Below are positions 10,697 to 23,003 of a DNA stretch of 64,000 nucleotides, piece after piece. The DNA is taken from positions 98,847,071 to 98,911,070 of the forward strand of contig NC_084793.1 in the NCBI RefSeq assembly GCF_963169125.1, in the 5' to 3' direction. Within the stretch, counting starts at the first letter, position 1. Every line of letters begins with the position of its first letter. The notes under the pieces are model-generated. The model had not been told where the DNA came from and made no database searches. It saw nothing but the letters and a program-made list of their open reading frames with translations. This DNA comes from Humulus lupulus (Eukaryota > Streptophyta > Magnoliopsida > Rosales > Cannabaceae). The position numbers were made by a program, and so were the translations under genes.

Positions 10697-13600
10697 TGTA
10701 GCGTCCCTGAATTTTACTTAGCTAGATAGTAGTAGTAGTAGTAGTAGCAGTAGTAGTAGTTGTAGAATTTTAGTTTTAGTGGATATTGGTTCAAGCCAAG
10801 ATTTAGTTAGAAACTCGTAGAAATAGTTATGGATTTTATAAGTTTAACCTATGGTTTAGAATTATTAATTTTATCAAAAGGTTTGATTAATGAATATAGT
10901 CCTAATAATATTATTTATTATAACCTAAGGTTTAGATAGAATAATTAAGAGCGTGACACTTGTCACAAGCAGATTTATTAAGGATTTAAGTATTTTTTAT
11001 GCATAGTTTAATTAAAAGAAAGATTTAGAAGCTCTAGAACCTTCCATTATCTGTTAGGATCACGTTTTACTCAGTCAAAGTAGTTTTTAATCAATTTCAA
11101 ATTATCCTGAAATGTGCAAAAACGTGTTTGAAATATCAGCGTATGTCGATATATCGCAGCTATAGGGGCCGATATATCGCCTATGATTGATACGGAAAAC
11201 ATGTCGAATTCGCACGAATGAAACCACAGACCCTCAGAATCATGGTAGGGGCGATATATTGCCTATATGAGGCAATATATCGGCTCCAGTGGCCAAGTTT
11301 TGAATTTCGTAAAATTCTGAGCTAGAAATAGCCCTCAACAACCTTGACTCGTTCCTGAACGTTTTTGACCGAGTTCTAGGCATCCGTTTGTTGACTGTGA
11401 ATTTAGCCAACGACGTGAGAACGTCAACTACGACAACCTTCAAGAGAATTATAAACGACAACAGACAATTTTTTATGAACGAAAGTAAATAACACGAGGT
11501 TTTTATAGTGGTTCAGCCCCGATGATCGGTAATAGCCTAATCCACTCAGAGATTTTATTACTATATCCGCACTCAAGATCAGATGAACCGTGTCAACTGA
11601 GTTTCTTCAGTGTGAGATATTCCAGAACACAAAAATGGGTTTTTCTCAAGAACAACACACTTTCTCTCTCTAGAATACAGATTCACTCTCGATTTTGCCA
11701 AAAGTCCCTTTACGATTCTCCCAAGTCCCTATTTATAGACCTGGGTTCTCAACTGATATCCCCTTTTGATAGGGATATTCTATTATTTACCTAATATTTA
11801 TATTACAAAATAAACATTCAAAATATAACTGATCCCTAATTTCGAGTGAGGATTGAGTGATTCCCGGATGCTTCGACCAATTCTCACTGAAGTAGTTTCG
11901 GGCAGTTTGACGTAGCTCCTCATGCATGTTGACTATTCTTCAAGCTTTACGTAGGTCAAAGGTAGCATACGCATGGCTCTCCTTGGACCAAAGGTCAACT
12001 ACACTCGAGGTATACTCCTCCATTGTGTCCGATCGGACACAATGGTTGTCTTCTTTGGCTTAAGGTGGTTCAAACCACCTTATTTGACTCCTTCAATCAA
12101 GGTCCAATATGACCTTACACTTTGCTCCTCGAACCAAGATGGTCCGAGCCATCTTCTTCCTAGCATATCCTCGGACCAACATGGTCCAAGCGCTCTTGCA
12201 GGCGTCTTGCGCGATCGGGGGAGGTCATGTGCGATCGGGGGAGGTCTTGTGCGATCGGGCATAATTCCCCTTTACTTGGACCTAAATGGTCCAAGCTTCC
12301 TTTGCTTAACCAAGGTCCGATCGGACCTTGGTACTCTCTCTTCGGACCTAGGTGGTCTGAGCCACCACCTCTCCTTGGATCAAAATGGTCCAAGATACCC
12401 ACAAGACCACGTTCGATCGGGCACACATCCTTCTCATTGGGTCAACTAGGTTTGAACCTCTTCGCTCAACCAAATGCTCGATCGGGCATTAGGCCTTTCT
12501 CCTCGGACCAAGGTGGTCCGAGCCACCATCTACTTCTCCTTGGACCTGAATGGTCCAAGGTACCTTCTATGCGTATGCTCGATCGGCCACTATGTGGCTT
12601 TCCCCTTTTGAGTAGAACTTGAGCCTTATTCTTTTTGAACTTATTCGAGCCAAGCTTAACAAGAGGTCCCCTAAGCTTAGGTCCAATCGGACCTACTGTT
12701 TTTATATCTTGAACCAAAATTCATACCTCCCCTTCACTTTCTTGGACTTGGCACCAATTTAATTATATGGGTCTTTAAACTGAGGTCTAAGCCAAGCAAC
12801 CCCCAGTCTAAATACTCTCTTCGATCGGGCGTATTTGGCTTGACTATCTATCCCATTCCTTAACTGATGTATTGGGCCATTACTAAGCCAGATCACCCTA
12901 CTAACTCATGCCATGTGTCAATTTCACTGCCACGTCATTCTTTTCAAATTTTTGGGATAACACCGTTGAACAGATAATTAAAATTTATTCATTTTTAATC
13001 ATTTATTTATTCATTGAAATGAGAGTTTGTTTCACTATTGAACTCTATAAATAGGACCTTTCACTCAGCCATTCTATTCATCTCTCAAGCAGAATTCAAA
13101 GCCTCCAAGCTGCTAAGTTCGTTCTAGAGAGAAACACTAGGGTTTTGGGGCTAAAGCTTTCAAATCTAAAGCTTTTATAAACACTTGGGAAGTAAGATTT
13201 TGTGTGTTTTTGGTGTTCAAGGTATAGATCAAGGTTCTAAGCTATCCAAGGTATTCATAATATTCAGGTTTAGTTCATTATAGTTTCTATTATTCTTTCA
13301 TTTTCTTCAAATCCTAACTTGTGATAGTGACTTTTGGTTAGATGTTCAATTTCTTTGAAACATAAGGTTTTCGGTAAGTTTTTATCTCAATGGGTTAGAT
13401 CTTATTTTTAACTTCATTTCTTTAGAAACTTATGGTTTCTTTATGTTTGGTTTTTGGAGTTTCAATCCCGTTCTTGTCTCCAATATTCCGGTTTTTTGTA
13501 AGGAAAATTAGGTAGTTTGGTATTATGACCTAGTTTATATAGTTTATGATATAGTTTATGTTTGTATGATATAACATTTCAGTTACAATAAAGGGGTAAG

Positions 13601-14380
13601 TGTGTCTGGACCTAAGGTGTCCAATGATGTATGACGGACTATGTCCGGTAGGCTCGGTTGCCAAAACTTTATGATGGACCTAAGTGATGTCCGGTGTATG
13701 ACAGACTTTTGTCCGGGGCGTAATTGACACCCCTGTATAAACACTTATCTTTTTATTATATCTGACTTATTATTGTGACCTATAGTTATGATTATGATTT
13801 ATGACCTATGACCTATAGTTATATTTATAATTATGAGTGTGACTTATTATCTATGATCTATGACTTATGACTTATGACTTATGTCTTATGACCTATGACT
13901 TATGACTTAGAGTATGATTTATGATTTATGACTTAGATTATGAAGTAGAATTATGACTTAAGCTATGATATGACCTAGAGGTTTATGTTTGTATGACTCT
14001 TGTGAATTTATGTTATGTTTGATTATATGACTAACTCTTGTTTTTATTTTCATTACTAGGCTTAGAAGCTCACTCTTTATGATGTTTTTATTTTAGAAAA
14101 TTAAGAATAGAAAGGACGGTGGCGAGTGATGCACTTGTGAGGACCATATAGTCGAGGAAGATCAAGCGGGCCTATTTATTTATTTTTATTAAAGAATGTT
14201 ATTTTAAAGTTTTTAATTAAATGTTGCTCATATTTATGTTAAAGACAATTATTTTATTTTTAAAACCATGGATCCATGTATGTAATTATTTTCAAGTTTT
14301 TATTCAACAAAAGAGCAATAATTACGATTATGACCCAATACTGTGTTCTCGGTAATCTATGAGAAATTGGGGGCGTTACA
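10697..14380 (+). repeat. 3' LTR of gypsy A, interrupted
   Basis: From TGTAGCGTCC to GGGGGCGTTACA, 3684 bp including a 1579-bp interruption (1574-bp solo LTR plus 5-bp duplication at 11389-12967). Without it the LTR is about 2105 bp and matches the 5' LTR throughout. It keeps four CGATATATCG-like palindromes (11147-11282), the TATA box at 13046-13053 and the heptamer run near 13770-13968. Confidence 0.92.
11389..12962 (-). mobile_element. solo LTR nested in the gypsy A 3' LTR
   Basis: 1574 bp with ends TGTT/AACA and the 5-bp duplication CCGTT at 11384-11388 and 12963-12967. No internal region is present, so it is a solo LTR. Orientation is inferred from a minus-strand TATA box (TCTATAAATAGG, about 11727-11739 on the + strand). 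It contains many short palindromic units built on CGATCG and GGTCC (12020-12860), for example AAGGTCCGATCGGACCTT. The several ORFs across 11970-12720 on both strands follow from this repeat and are not credible genes. The family is not identified. Confidence 0.85.
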
Positions 14381-14436
14381 ACATCTCAGGTCCTTGTTGG
14401 AGTCGTGTGTGAGAATACAGTTGCCTAAGTTTGTTG
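14381..14436. other. sequence between elements A and C
   Basis: A 56-bp strip: the right duplication ACATC of A, then unassigned sequence, ending with TGTTG (14432-14436), the left duplication of copia C. With 3219-3411 and 32083-32187 it reconstructs the older target site. Confidence 0.6.
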
Positions 14437-16675
14437 TGTTGGAAAAAAAATCCGAGTGCAAATCGAAATTGGCATGGTCGGCCCAATGTTATAAACACCA
14501 AAATTTTCCTTCTCCCATATAAAAAATTTATATGTTCAAGAAAACATCTAGACAGAAACATTAATATGCAATATCATTAATCATGCAACGTATATATATA
14601 AATATACACATATATATCAAATACACTTTTATACAAATATTCAAGAACATAAATATTTACCTCTTGATGCCTATCAAGTGTCCTTGAGTCTTTTCGTATA
14701 CTTATCGATCTTCCAATCCAATGCTTTGAGTACTCAAACCACAATATTCCGAAGTGTTCTCTACACCTCAAGATTTTTGTGGGCACATAGAGGACATGGG
14801 TTTGTAATTTAGAAATCATAAGTATATCTCAACACATGAGAACTTGGATTATGACTTGAGAAGGTTTGGAATTAAATAAGAAGATGATGACAATTTCTTG
14901 TCTCACAAATTCTAAAACTTTTTCTCTGAATTTTCACTGACTTGTTTTACTTCTTCTTCTTCTTCTATAATATATATAGATTATATATTACCTTATTATT
15001 CCTTATAATAATAGTAATATAATAATATCATAATGATGATAGGAATTGATTTAGGTATATATCTAACTTACCAAATTTGAAGAAAAAAAACTATTTTCAA
15101 ATTACTAAATAAATAAATAATAAAATAAATACAATACTGATACATTATTAATATACTGTGACACGCATGACATAGTCCTTGGATTGTGTCATGCGTGAAT
15201 AGCAGTATTCCCTTTTCAGGGATATTGCATTTCGGTTTTATTTATTTATTTAATTAAAATCAATTCTTCCACAAAATATAGTATTATATTTTTAAGGAAA
15301 AGATCACAACCATATTTCAAAATTTAAATTTTAAATTCAAAATTTAAATTGATGATCATCATTATCATCATCTTTTAAAATTCAATAAATCAAAATTATT
15401 TTGACTTACCAATTTTATTTTCTTTCACTTAAATAAAATAATTAATTTCAAAAATTAATTAATTTATTTATATATATTTCGAAAATTATATATTTAAATT
15501 AATAAACGTATTTTAAAAAATTTAATAATTAATTCAAAATTATTTATTCAACCTAAATTATCATATAATTGTATATTTGACCCAAAGAATAAAATTCTTC
15601 TCAATATTTCCAAATTATAGTTTTACCCTTGTATCAACTCTTATCTTGATATGATGTTGATAGAGCCACACTGGGGACCTATGGACCTATAATATCAAGC
15701 TCCAATAAATATTAGATTATTAATCAAAGCTCTTTGATTAAATAATCATATTTATTAGTCTCGTGATTACTCCACTATAAGTTTGAGATTGAACTCTTGA
15801 GAATTATAGACATATATTTATAGAGTATTTTATTAAAGAATAACGTGCCTATTGATATAATCATTACAAACAACATTAATCTTCTATTAATGGTTCATAA
15901 TTAAAAGGGAATAAAATTATCGTTTTACCCTTTTAGCAATATCTTGTTCCTAGAGTACCATTGACTTTACAAGTGAAGGTTGTGTCACAACAAGTTTGCG
16001 ACGTGAGCACTCATAAAATTTTCAGTTCTAAAATTCAACCCAATAGGGAACCATTATTCAATCTATAAGAAGGTATAGATTCTATATCTGTTAAACTACG
16101 TCCCCAGCCATATATATCATTGAGTCCCCAAAACAATTGTTCTTAGCCTGATCATTCTGACAAACCTTAACGCATGAATCAAAGGATCAGATGACATATA
16201 TAGGAGTTCATAGTTACCTCAGGATTAAGATCATTGTGTACATGATCATCGTTTGATGTGTTTAATTAATACTATGAAACGGTGTTTAAACAAGTATTAA
16301 CAAATCACATCTGGTCCATTTCTATATATCACTATATATAAAGTACATTCACTAAAGTGTCCTACTACACTAGTGACCCGGATCTAGGTCACTTGTATTC
16401 ATAATACTAGCAAACCGTACTAGCAGTAATTAATCTAAAGATTCTATAACTTTATTTTACTGCAAACTATTTCAAGTTCATTATCTCAATCTGGATTCTC
16501 TCATAGCAATATGAGATTAAGACCACATAGATGTACTTTGGAATTTTCTGATATTTACTCAATATTATCAACATAATATCGGACATAGTGTATATATATA
16601 ATACTTCAAATAAATTATTTATTTCATTTAAAATATTTGTCAACTATAATTGCTTCAAGGGCACTATTCCCAAAA
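14437..16675 (-). repeat. 3' LTR of copia C (minus strand)
   Basis: On the + strand it runs from TGTTGGAAAA to CTATTCCCAAAA; the expected terminal AACA is changed to AAAA. A perfect 11-bp stem, CACGCATGACA/TGTCATGCGTG (15162-15197), lies about 740 bp from its 3' end. Confidence 0.88.
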
Positions 16676-18383
16676 ATCTCCCACTTGCCCTAAAGCAAAT
16701 TGAGGCATCTCTCTCAGTGTGTCAATCACATTATCCTGAATGAATTTGTCTAATAAAGTCTTTGTTAATAGTTTTGTATAAAACTGTTTTGAAACCATCT
16801 TCAAGATCATTACATCAATTATGTAAAATTTTCTTAAATTAAATGATAATTCATTATATGTGCTATACCCTCTCATGATTTCAAGTTCTTCTAGAATAGT
16901 TGTATTTCCATTGTTTTTGCAATGAGATACTAGTAGTTTATTCAAGTTTGAAACCCTTTCCAGAATGGTAAAGAACTCAACTAAATCAAATAGCCTATTC
17001 AACCACTCATAGCTATTACATTTTGGCTTCTATGCTGAAACATACAAATATGAAATGTCTAATACATTTCTAGATTAATGTGTTTCCTCCACATTTATGG
17101 AAGCTGATTATGATATCAATCTTTTAAGATTTCTACCTGGTATAATATCAGTTCATCCTTTGGGATTTTAGGTCACTTTCTTATTACACAAACATATAAT
17201 CTCCATTATATTCAAGATACTCAAAAAATAAAGTCTTTATAATTATTCAATGACTCGATCCGTCATTGGATTGACAATTGCTGACTATTCCCACCATTTA
17301 ACAAATGTTAATTCGAAGACATAACATTCGATACATTAAACAATCCATCACTGAGTTGTTGGAATACTGTCTCATGTCCTTCTTTTCTAGTAAAATAATA
17401 AATGATCATTATTATTTAGATAATACATCCTCCTCACTAGGAAGGCAAAAATCCTTTCTTGGATTTTTATAAACTAAAGTATTTAAGTTTCTTATCTATA
17501 TAAGTCGCTTGAGATAGTTCCAAAAGATTGTTATTTCAATCTCTATAGACTTGAATGTATAGAATATTCTTGGCTTTCCTATATCTAATATTTAGAAATG
17601 TTTAACTAACCATTTTTTTTCTATTGATAATTTCTCTACATCATTCCCAATGATCAGAACGATATCAATATTAAGAATAAGAATCACAACAGAATCTTTC
17701 TGGTTGAGATCTTCAAACAGTTTTGTCATGTCAGTTATTCAGTAAAGACTACTTAGACACCCATTTAAATTAATCTCATAATCCATGCATAAAGCAATGG
17801 ATAAGAGTATGTAAACAGATTTAAGCTTGGTTACACTAGAAGGTATTTATTCAAGTAATAAATTATTCTTTCTTTTTATAACCTTAGGCTACTAACTTTA
17901 CTTTGAAAAGTCTGTACTTTCCTCTGTTCTCCTCTTCATCTTGAATATCCTGTTTCACACGGAAATTCAATGAACTTTAGTTGGATGTTCAAGAATCTAG
18001 GTGTAATAGGAATTTCAAATTCCATCTCTAGATTCATGGTGTTTCACCCATAGTATGTGAATAAAATATAGTTCGATTGTGTTACACACAACCAACTAAA
18101 CTTTATATTTGTGACAGAGTAGTTACTAACTAACGCTCCCACTACAATAAAGCTTTACATAATTTGTAATATTCTTTGGTTTTATCATTGATAATTATTA
18201 GTAACTTTCTTACTTGACTTGCAGCCATTATTTCTAGTACAAGTTAATTAGAAAAATATAGTGATTATAATAATTATGCTTCTTTAAAGTAGCATTTAAG
18301 AGATACAAACTCTTTTGTAGTCTTGTATGATTATTAAGTTGTTTCACTAAATGTCTTCATGGAAAATTTTCAATTTATTCACA
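16676..18383 (-). pseudogene. decayed copia pol end of element C
   Basis: The minus strand adjoining the left LTR carries a purine tract (16676-16692, AAGTGGGAGAT type). Just inside it is a C-terminal tail reading LREMPQFALGQVG (16680-16735), matching the tail seen in copia L and D. A degraded polymerase signature (hydrophobic residues around NIDI) is faintly visible near 17650-17690. Everything else is lost to stops and shifts. The call comes from position and the tail match; domain boundaries cannot be drawn. Confidence 0.65.
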
Positions 18384-18388
18384 TAACC

Positions 18389-19457
18389 TGTAATGCCCTG
18401 GTTACCCCAGGACAGTTATGGTGAACCGGAAATTTGACTCGCTACCCAAGTCCTTTGGTTAAAAACGTGCTTCTAAGTGTTATTAAAAGGCTAAGGTACA
18501 AAATTAATCAAAAAGGAAAGGATATATTTTATTTAATACATAAAACTGTTCATGTGCCCATCAAAAACTTTTACAAGTTATTTACAACTCAAAATGGTCA
18601 TTACTATTTCAAATTTACAAACCCACCGACCTAAGCGGCAAAAATAGGGTAAACCCCCTAGTTCCTCTGAGAACTCCTTGGTCGTGGTGGTCAAGCGGCC
18701 GCATATGTACACATCACCACCTAAGCTCTCCACTCAAGGCTGGGTGAGCTTTTCTTTCCCTTTACCTGCACCACATAGCACCCATGAGCCAAGGCCCAGC
18801 AAGAAAACACAATATAGCATGATATAATATCAACAATGATCATAATAATCATTCAGGACTTTCAGTCCAAAACAGAGGAGTGACAGTCGCAAAAGTCACT
18901 AAGGTGGGTACAACTCCCTTTAGCCATGCGACGATAGGGTCATCGAGCCTTAACAGATAAGTGAACCTTTCACTAGTTTAATCAGGATAGGTGCATGATG
19001 ACTGGTCACCAACATAACCTTCCTCATGACTCTAGAGTCATAACTATGGAAAACTGTTCCCTAGCCATGTGACAAGCAGTCACCTAGGCCTTAGGGCCTG
19101 GCTCTGAGTAACTAGTCCTAGACTATCCAAGCGCTTATAAGTTTCATCGACCTTAGGGTCGGTCCAGTGTTAATGCCTGTCTCATGCCGAATAACTCGAA
19201 TATATCTCCATAATAATGGGATCTCATCCATAAACCGCAATATGCACCCAAAATACACAAATATGCCCTCAACGGGCCAAGTTACCAAAACATCATAACA
19301 ATCAAATGTGGACCCACATGCATGCATATAACATCATATTATAATATATTTCACATAAACATGCACATTATCATTTAATGGCATAATTAAACAGTTATGG
19401 CCCTCCCAGCCTTCTAATCCAGCCATTAAACCACATTAGGGATTTCGAGGCATTAAA
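18389..19457 (-). repeat. 3' LTR of gypsy B, internally deleted
   Basis: 1069 bp, from TGTAATGCCC to GAGGCATTAAA (the terminal ACA is mutated). Compared with the right LTR it lacks about 1.2 kb corresponding to 25377-26605; the join is near 19175. The flanking parts match at about 95% by eye, so the loss occurred in this copy. Confidence 0.9.
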
Positions 19458-19470
19458 ACTATCCCATCCT
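19458..19470 (-). promoter_or_regulatory. polypurine tract of gypsy B
   Basis: On the minus strand this reads AGGATGGGATAGT directly before the LTR. The same arrangement is preserved before the LTR at 39805. Confidence 0.7.
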
Positions 19471-21017
19471 TACAGAAATTTCATCCTCGAAATTTTCCTG
19501 AACAGCTCGGGATACTAATTCTGCATATCTGACTCCAGTTCCCAGGTCGCTTCCTCGACCTTGCTGTTCCTCCACAATACCTTAACCAAAGGTATTGTTT
19601 TATTCCTGAGAACCTTATCTTTTCTATCAAGAATCTGGACTGGCTGCTCCTCAAAGGAGAGATCTGGCTCAAGCTCCAGATCTTCATAACTCAAAATATG
19701 ATTCACATTAGATACATACCTCCGAAGAGCTGAAACATGAAATACATTATGCACGGCTGACAACGCCGGTGGCAAAGCCAACCTGTAAGCCACCTGACCA
19801 ATCCTCTCCAGGATCTCCAATGGACCTACAAACCTAGGGCTTAGCTTGCCCTTTTTTCCAAACCTTCTCACCCCTTTCCATGGCAAGACTCTAAGGAAGA
19901 CATAGTCTCCCACTTGGAACTCCACGTTCCTGCGCTTGGGATCTGCATAGCTTTTCTGCCTACTCTGAGAAGCGAGCATCCGAGCTCTAATCTTCTCAAT
20001 GGCCTCACTGGTCCTCTGGACTGCCTCAGGACCTAAGTATCTCCTTTCACCTGTCTCATCCCAATGAATGGGAGATCTGCACTTCCTACCATACAACATC
20101 TCATAAGATGCAACTCCAATGGTAGACTGATAACTGTTGTTATAGGAGAACTCTATCAAAGGTAGATACTTACTCCAAGATCCACCAAAGTCCAACACAC
20201 ATGCCCGCAGCATGTCTTCCAATATCTGGATGGTCCTCTCAGATTGCCCATCTGTCTGAGGATGATAAGCAGTACTAAACTTTAATTGTGTACCCATGGC
20301 ATTCTGTAAACTCCCCCAGAACTTGGAAGTAAAAGTAGGGTCCCGATCTGACGCGATCGACCTAGGCGCTCCATGAAGGCACACGATCTCTCTCACATAG
20401 AGATCTGCATACTGGTCAACTGTATAAGCAGTCCTCACTGGAAAGAAGTGAGCTAACTTGGTGTAGCGATCCACTATCACCCAAATAGAATCATGCTCAC
20501 CAACAGTCCTGGGTAAGCCCACCATGAAATCCATCGTGATGTCCTCCCACTTCCACTCTGGGATATCCAGAGGCTGCAATAACCTTGCCAGCCTCTGATG
20601 CTCAGCCTTGACCAGTTGACATGTCAAGCACTTAGCCACATACTCTACTACATCTCTCTTCATCCCAGGCCACCAATACAACGATCTCACATCCTGATAC
20701 ATCTTCGTGGTGCCTAGATGCAAAGAGTAAGGTGTAGTATGAGATTCATCCAGAATCTCTTGTCTCAAGGAAGTGTCTAACAGAACACATATCCGCCCCT
20801 TGTATCTTAACAAGCCTAACTCAGACACTGTATAATCTTTGGATGCTCCAGCCAGAACATCCTCTCTGATCTTGATCAGCTGTGGATCACTCAACCGACC
20901 GTGTTTGATTCTCTCCAACAGCGTAGACTGTAGCGAAATATTAGCCAACTGGCCCACCAGCAACTCTATACCAGCTCTGGTCATATCATCTGCTAATTCT
21001 CTAGCTATCAGCCTCAT
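19470..21017 (-). pseudogene. gypsy B integrase with chromodomain-like tail
   Basis: A 500-residue open frame covers nearly the whole integrase. In order: a zinc-binding H..H..C..C region (ESHTTPYSLHLGTTKMYQ... CLTCQLVKAEHQR), catalytic blocks WEDITMDFMVGLP, SIASDRDPTF and TDGQSERTIQILEDMLRAC (the D, D and E residues), then [17 protein letters not shown] and a chromodomain-like end, VKVLWRNSKVEEATWELE. A TAG at 19515-19517, where relatives have glutamine, cuts off the last dozen or so residues; the original stop would be at 19470-19472. This is the best preserved domain in element B. The chromodomain of this family binds heterochromatic marks in known relatives. Confidence 0.92.
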
Positions 21018-22373
21018 ACCATAAATCTATCCTAGACCCTTCCGGCTTAAAGCATCAGCTACCACGTTGGCTTTTCCTGGATGGTACAAAATCTCACAGT
21101 CATAATCTTTTACTAACTCCAGCCAACACCTTTGCCTCATATTCAAATCTTTCTGAGTGAAGAAGTATTTTAGGCTCTTGTGGTCTATATAGATCTCACA
21201 CTTCTCTTCGTAGAGATAATGCCTCCATATCTTTAAAGCAAAGACTACAGCCGCCAACTCCAAATCATGAGTGGGATATCTCTTTTCATACTCCTTCAAC
21301 TGACGAGAAGTATAAGCAATTACCTTTTCTGACTGCATCAGAACACAACCCAAACCCTGATGAGAAGCATCACAATAAATCACAAACTTCTCCTGATCTT
21401 TCAGAAGACTCAGATTCGGAGCTGTAATTAACCTCTGCTTCAATTCCTGGAAGCTGTTCTCACATTTATCTGACCACACAAATTTCTGACTCTTGCGTGT
21501 CAACTCAGTCAACGAAGTAGCAATCTTTGAGAACCCTTCCATGAAACGCCTATAATAACCTGTCAATCCAAGGAAACTTCTAACCTCAGAAGCATTCTTT
21601 GTCCTTGGCCAGTCTTTGACCGCTTCAATCTTCGCTGGATCAACCTTAATCCCCTCCTTACTGACAATGTGCCCAAGAAAGGATACCTGAGATAACCAGA
21701 ACTCACATTTCTTGAATTTGGCAAATAATCTGTGTTCCCTCAGTCTCTGTAGAACCAACCTTAGATGTTGCTCATACTCTGACTCAGACTGAGAATATAC
21801 CAGAATATCATCGATGAAGACGATCACAAACTGGTCCAGGTAATCCTTGAACACTATGTTCATCAGATCCATAAAAGCAGCAGGGGCATTAGTCAATCCA
21901 AATGACATAACTAAGAACTCATAATGTCCAAATCTGGTACGAAAAGCAGTCTTCGATATGTCCCCCTCCTTGACCCTCGACTGATGATAACTAGATCAGA
22001 GGTCGATCTTTGAGAATACCTTCTTACCTTGCAACTGATCAAACAAATCATCTATCATTGGCAAAGGATACTTGTTCTTAATTGTCAACTTATTCAGTTC
22101 TCTGTAATCAATACACATCCTCAGAGAACCATCCTTCTTCTTCACAAACAGAACTGGCGCACCCTAAGGTGAGAAACTAGGTCTAATAAAACCTAAATCC
22201 AACAGTTCTTACAACTGCACTTTTAATTCTTTCAACTCAACTGAGGCCATTCTGTAAGGAGCTCTAGACACTGGCTCTGTCCCTGGTGCCAGTTCTATAT
22301 TGAACTCAATTTCTCTGTGCGGTGGCAACCCTGGCAAATCTTCTGTAAGGAGCTCTAGACACTGGCTCTGTCC
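21018..22373 (-). pseudogene. gypsy B reverse transcriptase and RNase H
   Basis: From 21908 leftwards the frame is open: [17 protein letters not shown], the polymerase signature [12 protein letters not shown], the RT thumb [16 protein letters not shown], then RNase H beginning [14 protein letters not shown] and ending [11 protein letters not shown] near 21030. Upstream (21909-22250) the first RT motifs are present but broken, including a CGA-to-TGA type stop in the IDL-SSYHQ block near 21990. The 91-bp tandem duplication at 22251-22432 sits between protease and RT and shifts the frame. Confidence 0.92.
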
Positions 22374-22432
22374 CTAGTGCCAGTTCCATACTGAACTCAA
22401 TTTCTCTGTGCGGTGGCAACCCTGGAAAATCT
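22251..22432. repeat. 91-bp tandem duplication inside gypsy B pol
   Basis: Two adjacent copies (22251-22341 and 22342-22432), each starting TCTGTAAGGAGCTCTAGACA and differing at only a few bases. The unit encodes part of the protease-RT linker. Because 91 is not a multiple of three, the duplication breaks the polyprotein frame. Confidence 0.93.
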
Positions 22433-23003
22433 TCTGGAAACACATCCAGGAATTCACAAACAAGTCGGGTCTCTTCTGGTCTGGCACGACCTGGGTGGTA
22501 TCAACCACACTGGCCAAGAATCCAATGCAACCTCCTTGCAATAGATCCCTAGCCCTCAATACAAAAATCATAGGTATACGAGGTCCATGCACGGTACCAA
22601 CAAACACAAAAGGATCCTCACCTTCAGGCTCTAAGGTGACCATCTTCCTTCTGCAATCAATGGTTGCCCCATACTTCACTAACCAGTCCATACCCAAAAT
22701 CATGTCGAAGTCAGTCATAACTAACTCTATCAAATCCACTGATAACTCTCTGCCCTCCACTGTCACTGGCAAAGATCTGACCCATCTCCTGGATACCACT
22801 AACTCCCCAGCGGGTAATAAAGTTCCAAACCCCACTGCATAAAAATCACAGGGTCTACACAGTCTATCAATAATTCTACTAGCAACAAAAGAATGTGTAG
22901 CACCAGAATCAATCAATACATTATAAGGGGTTCCAGCACTAAGAAGCTGACCTGTAACAATTGAGGGAGAAGCCTCAGCTTCTGCTTGAGTCAATGCGAA
23001 CAC
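22374..23003 (-). pseudogene. gypsy B protease and linker
   Basis: A 209-residue open frame with the aspartic protease block VLIDSGATHSFVASRIID about 27-45 residues in, then FDMILGMDWLVKYGATIDC, the usual flap/C-terminal block of chromovirus proteases. It ends at 22374 because of the adjacent duplication. It is joined to gag on its right and RT on its left in a former single polyprotein. Confidence 0.92.

Larger units (their letters stand above)
3412..14380 (+). mobile_element. Ty3/gypsy chromovirus (Tekay-like) element A, complete but decayed
   Basis: Full-length insertion flanked by the 5-bp target duplication ACATC (3407-3411 and 14381-14385). The order is LTR, initiator-Met primer site, gag, protease, RT, RNase H, integrase, chromodomain-like tail, polypurine tract, LTR. 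Without the nested solo LTR in the 3' LTR, the two LTRs are about 2.08 and 2.10 kb. Over their first ~250 bases they differ at about 15 positions by eye, so this is not a recent insertion. The coding region has many stops and frameshifts. The integrase tail and long LTRs suggest the Tekay/Del lineage; this is inferred, not computed. Confidence 0.93.

Noticed and set aside
11973..12717. Overlapping ORFs of 80-160 residues on both strands
   Set aside because: They arise from a GC-richer array of palindromic repeats in a solo LTR. Open frames on both strands at once and repetitive peptides argue against coding.
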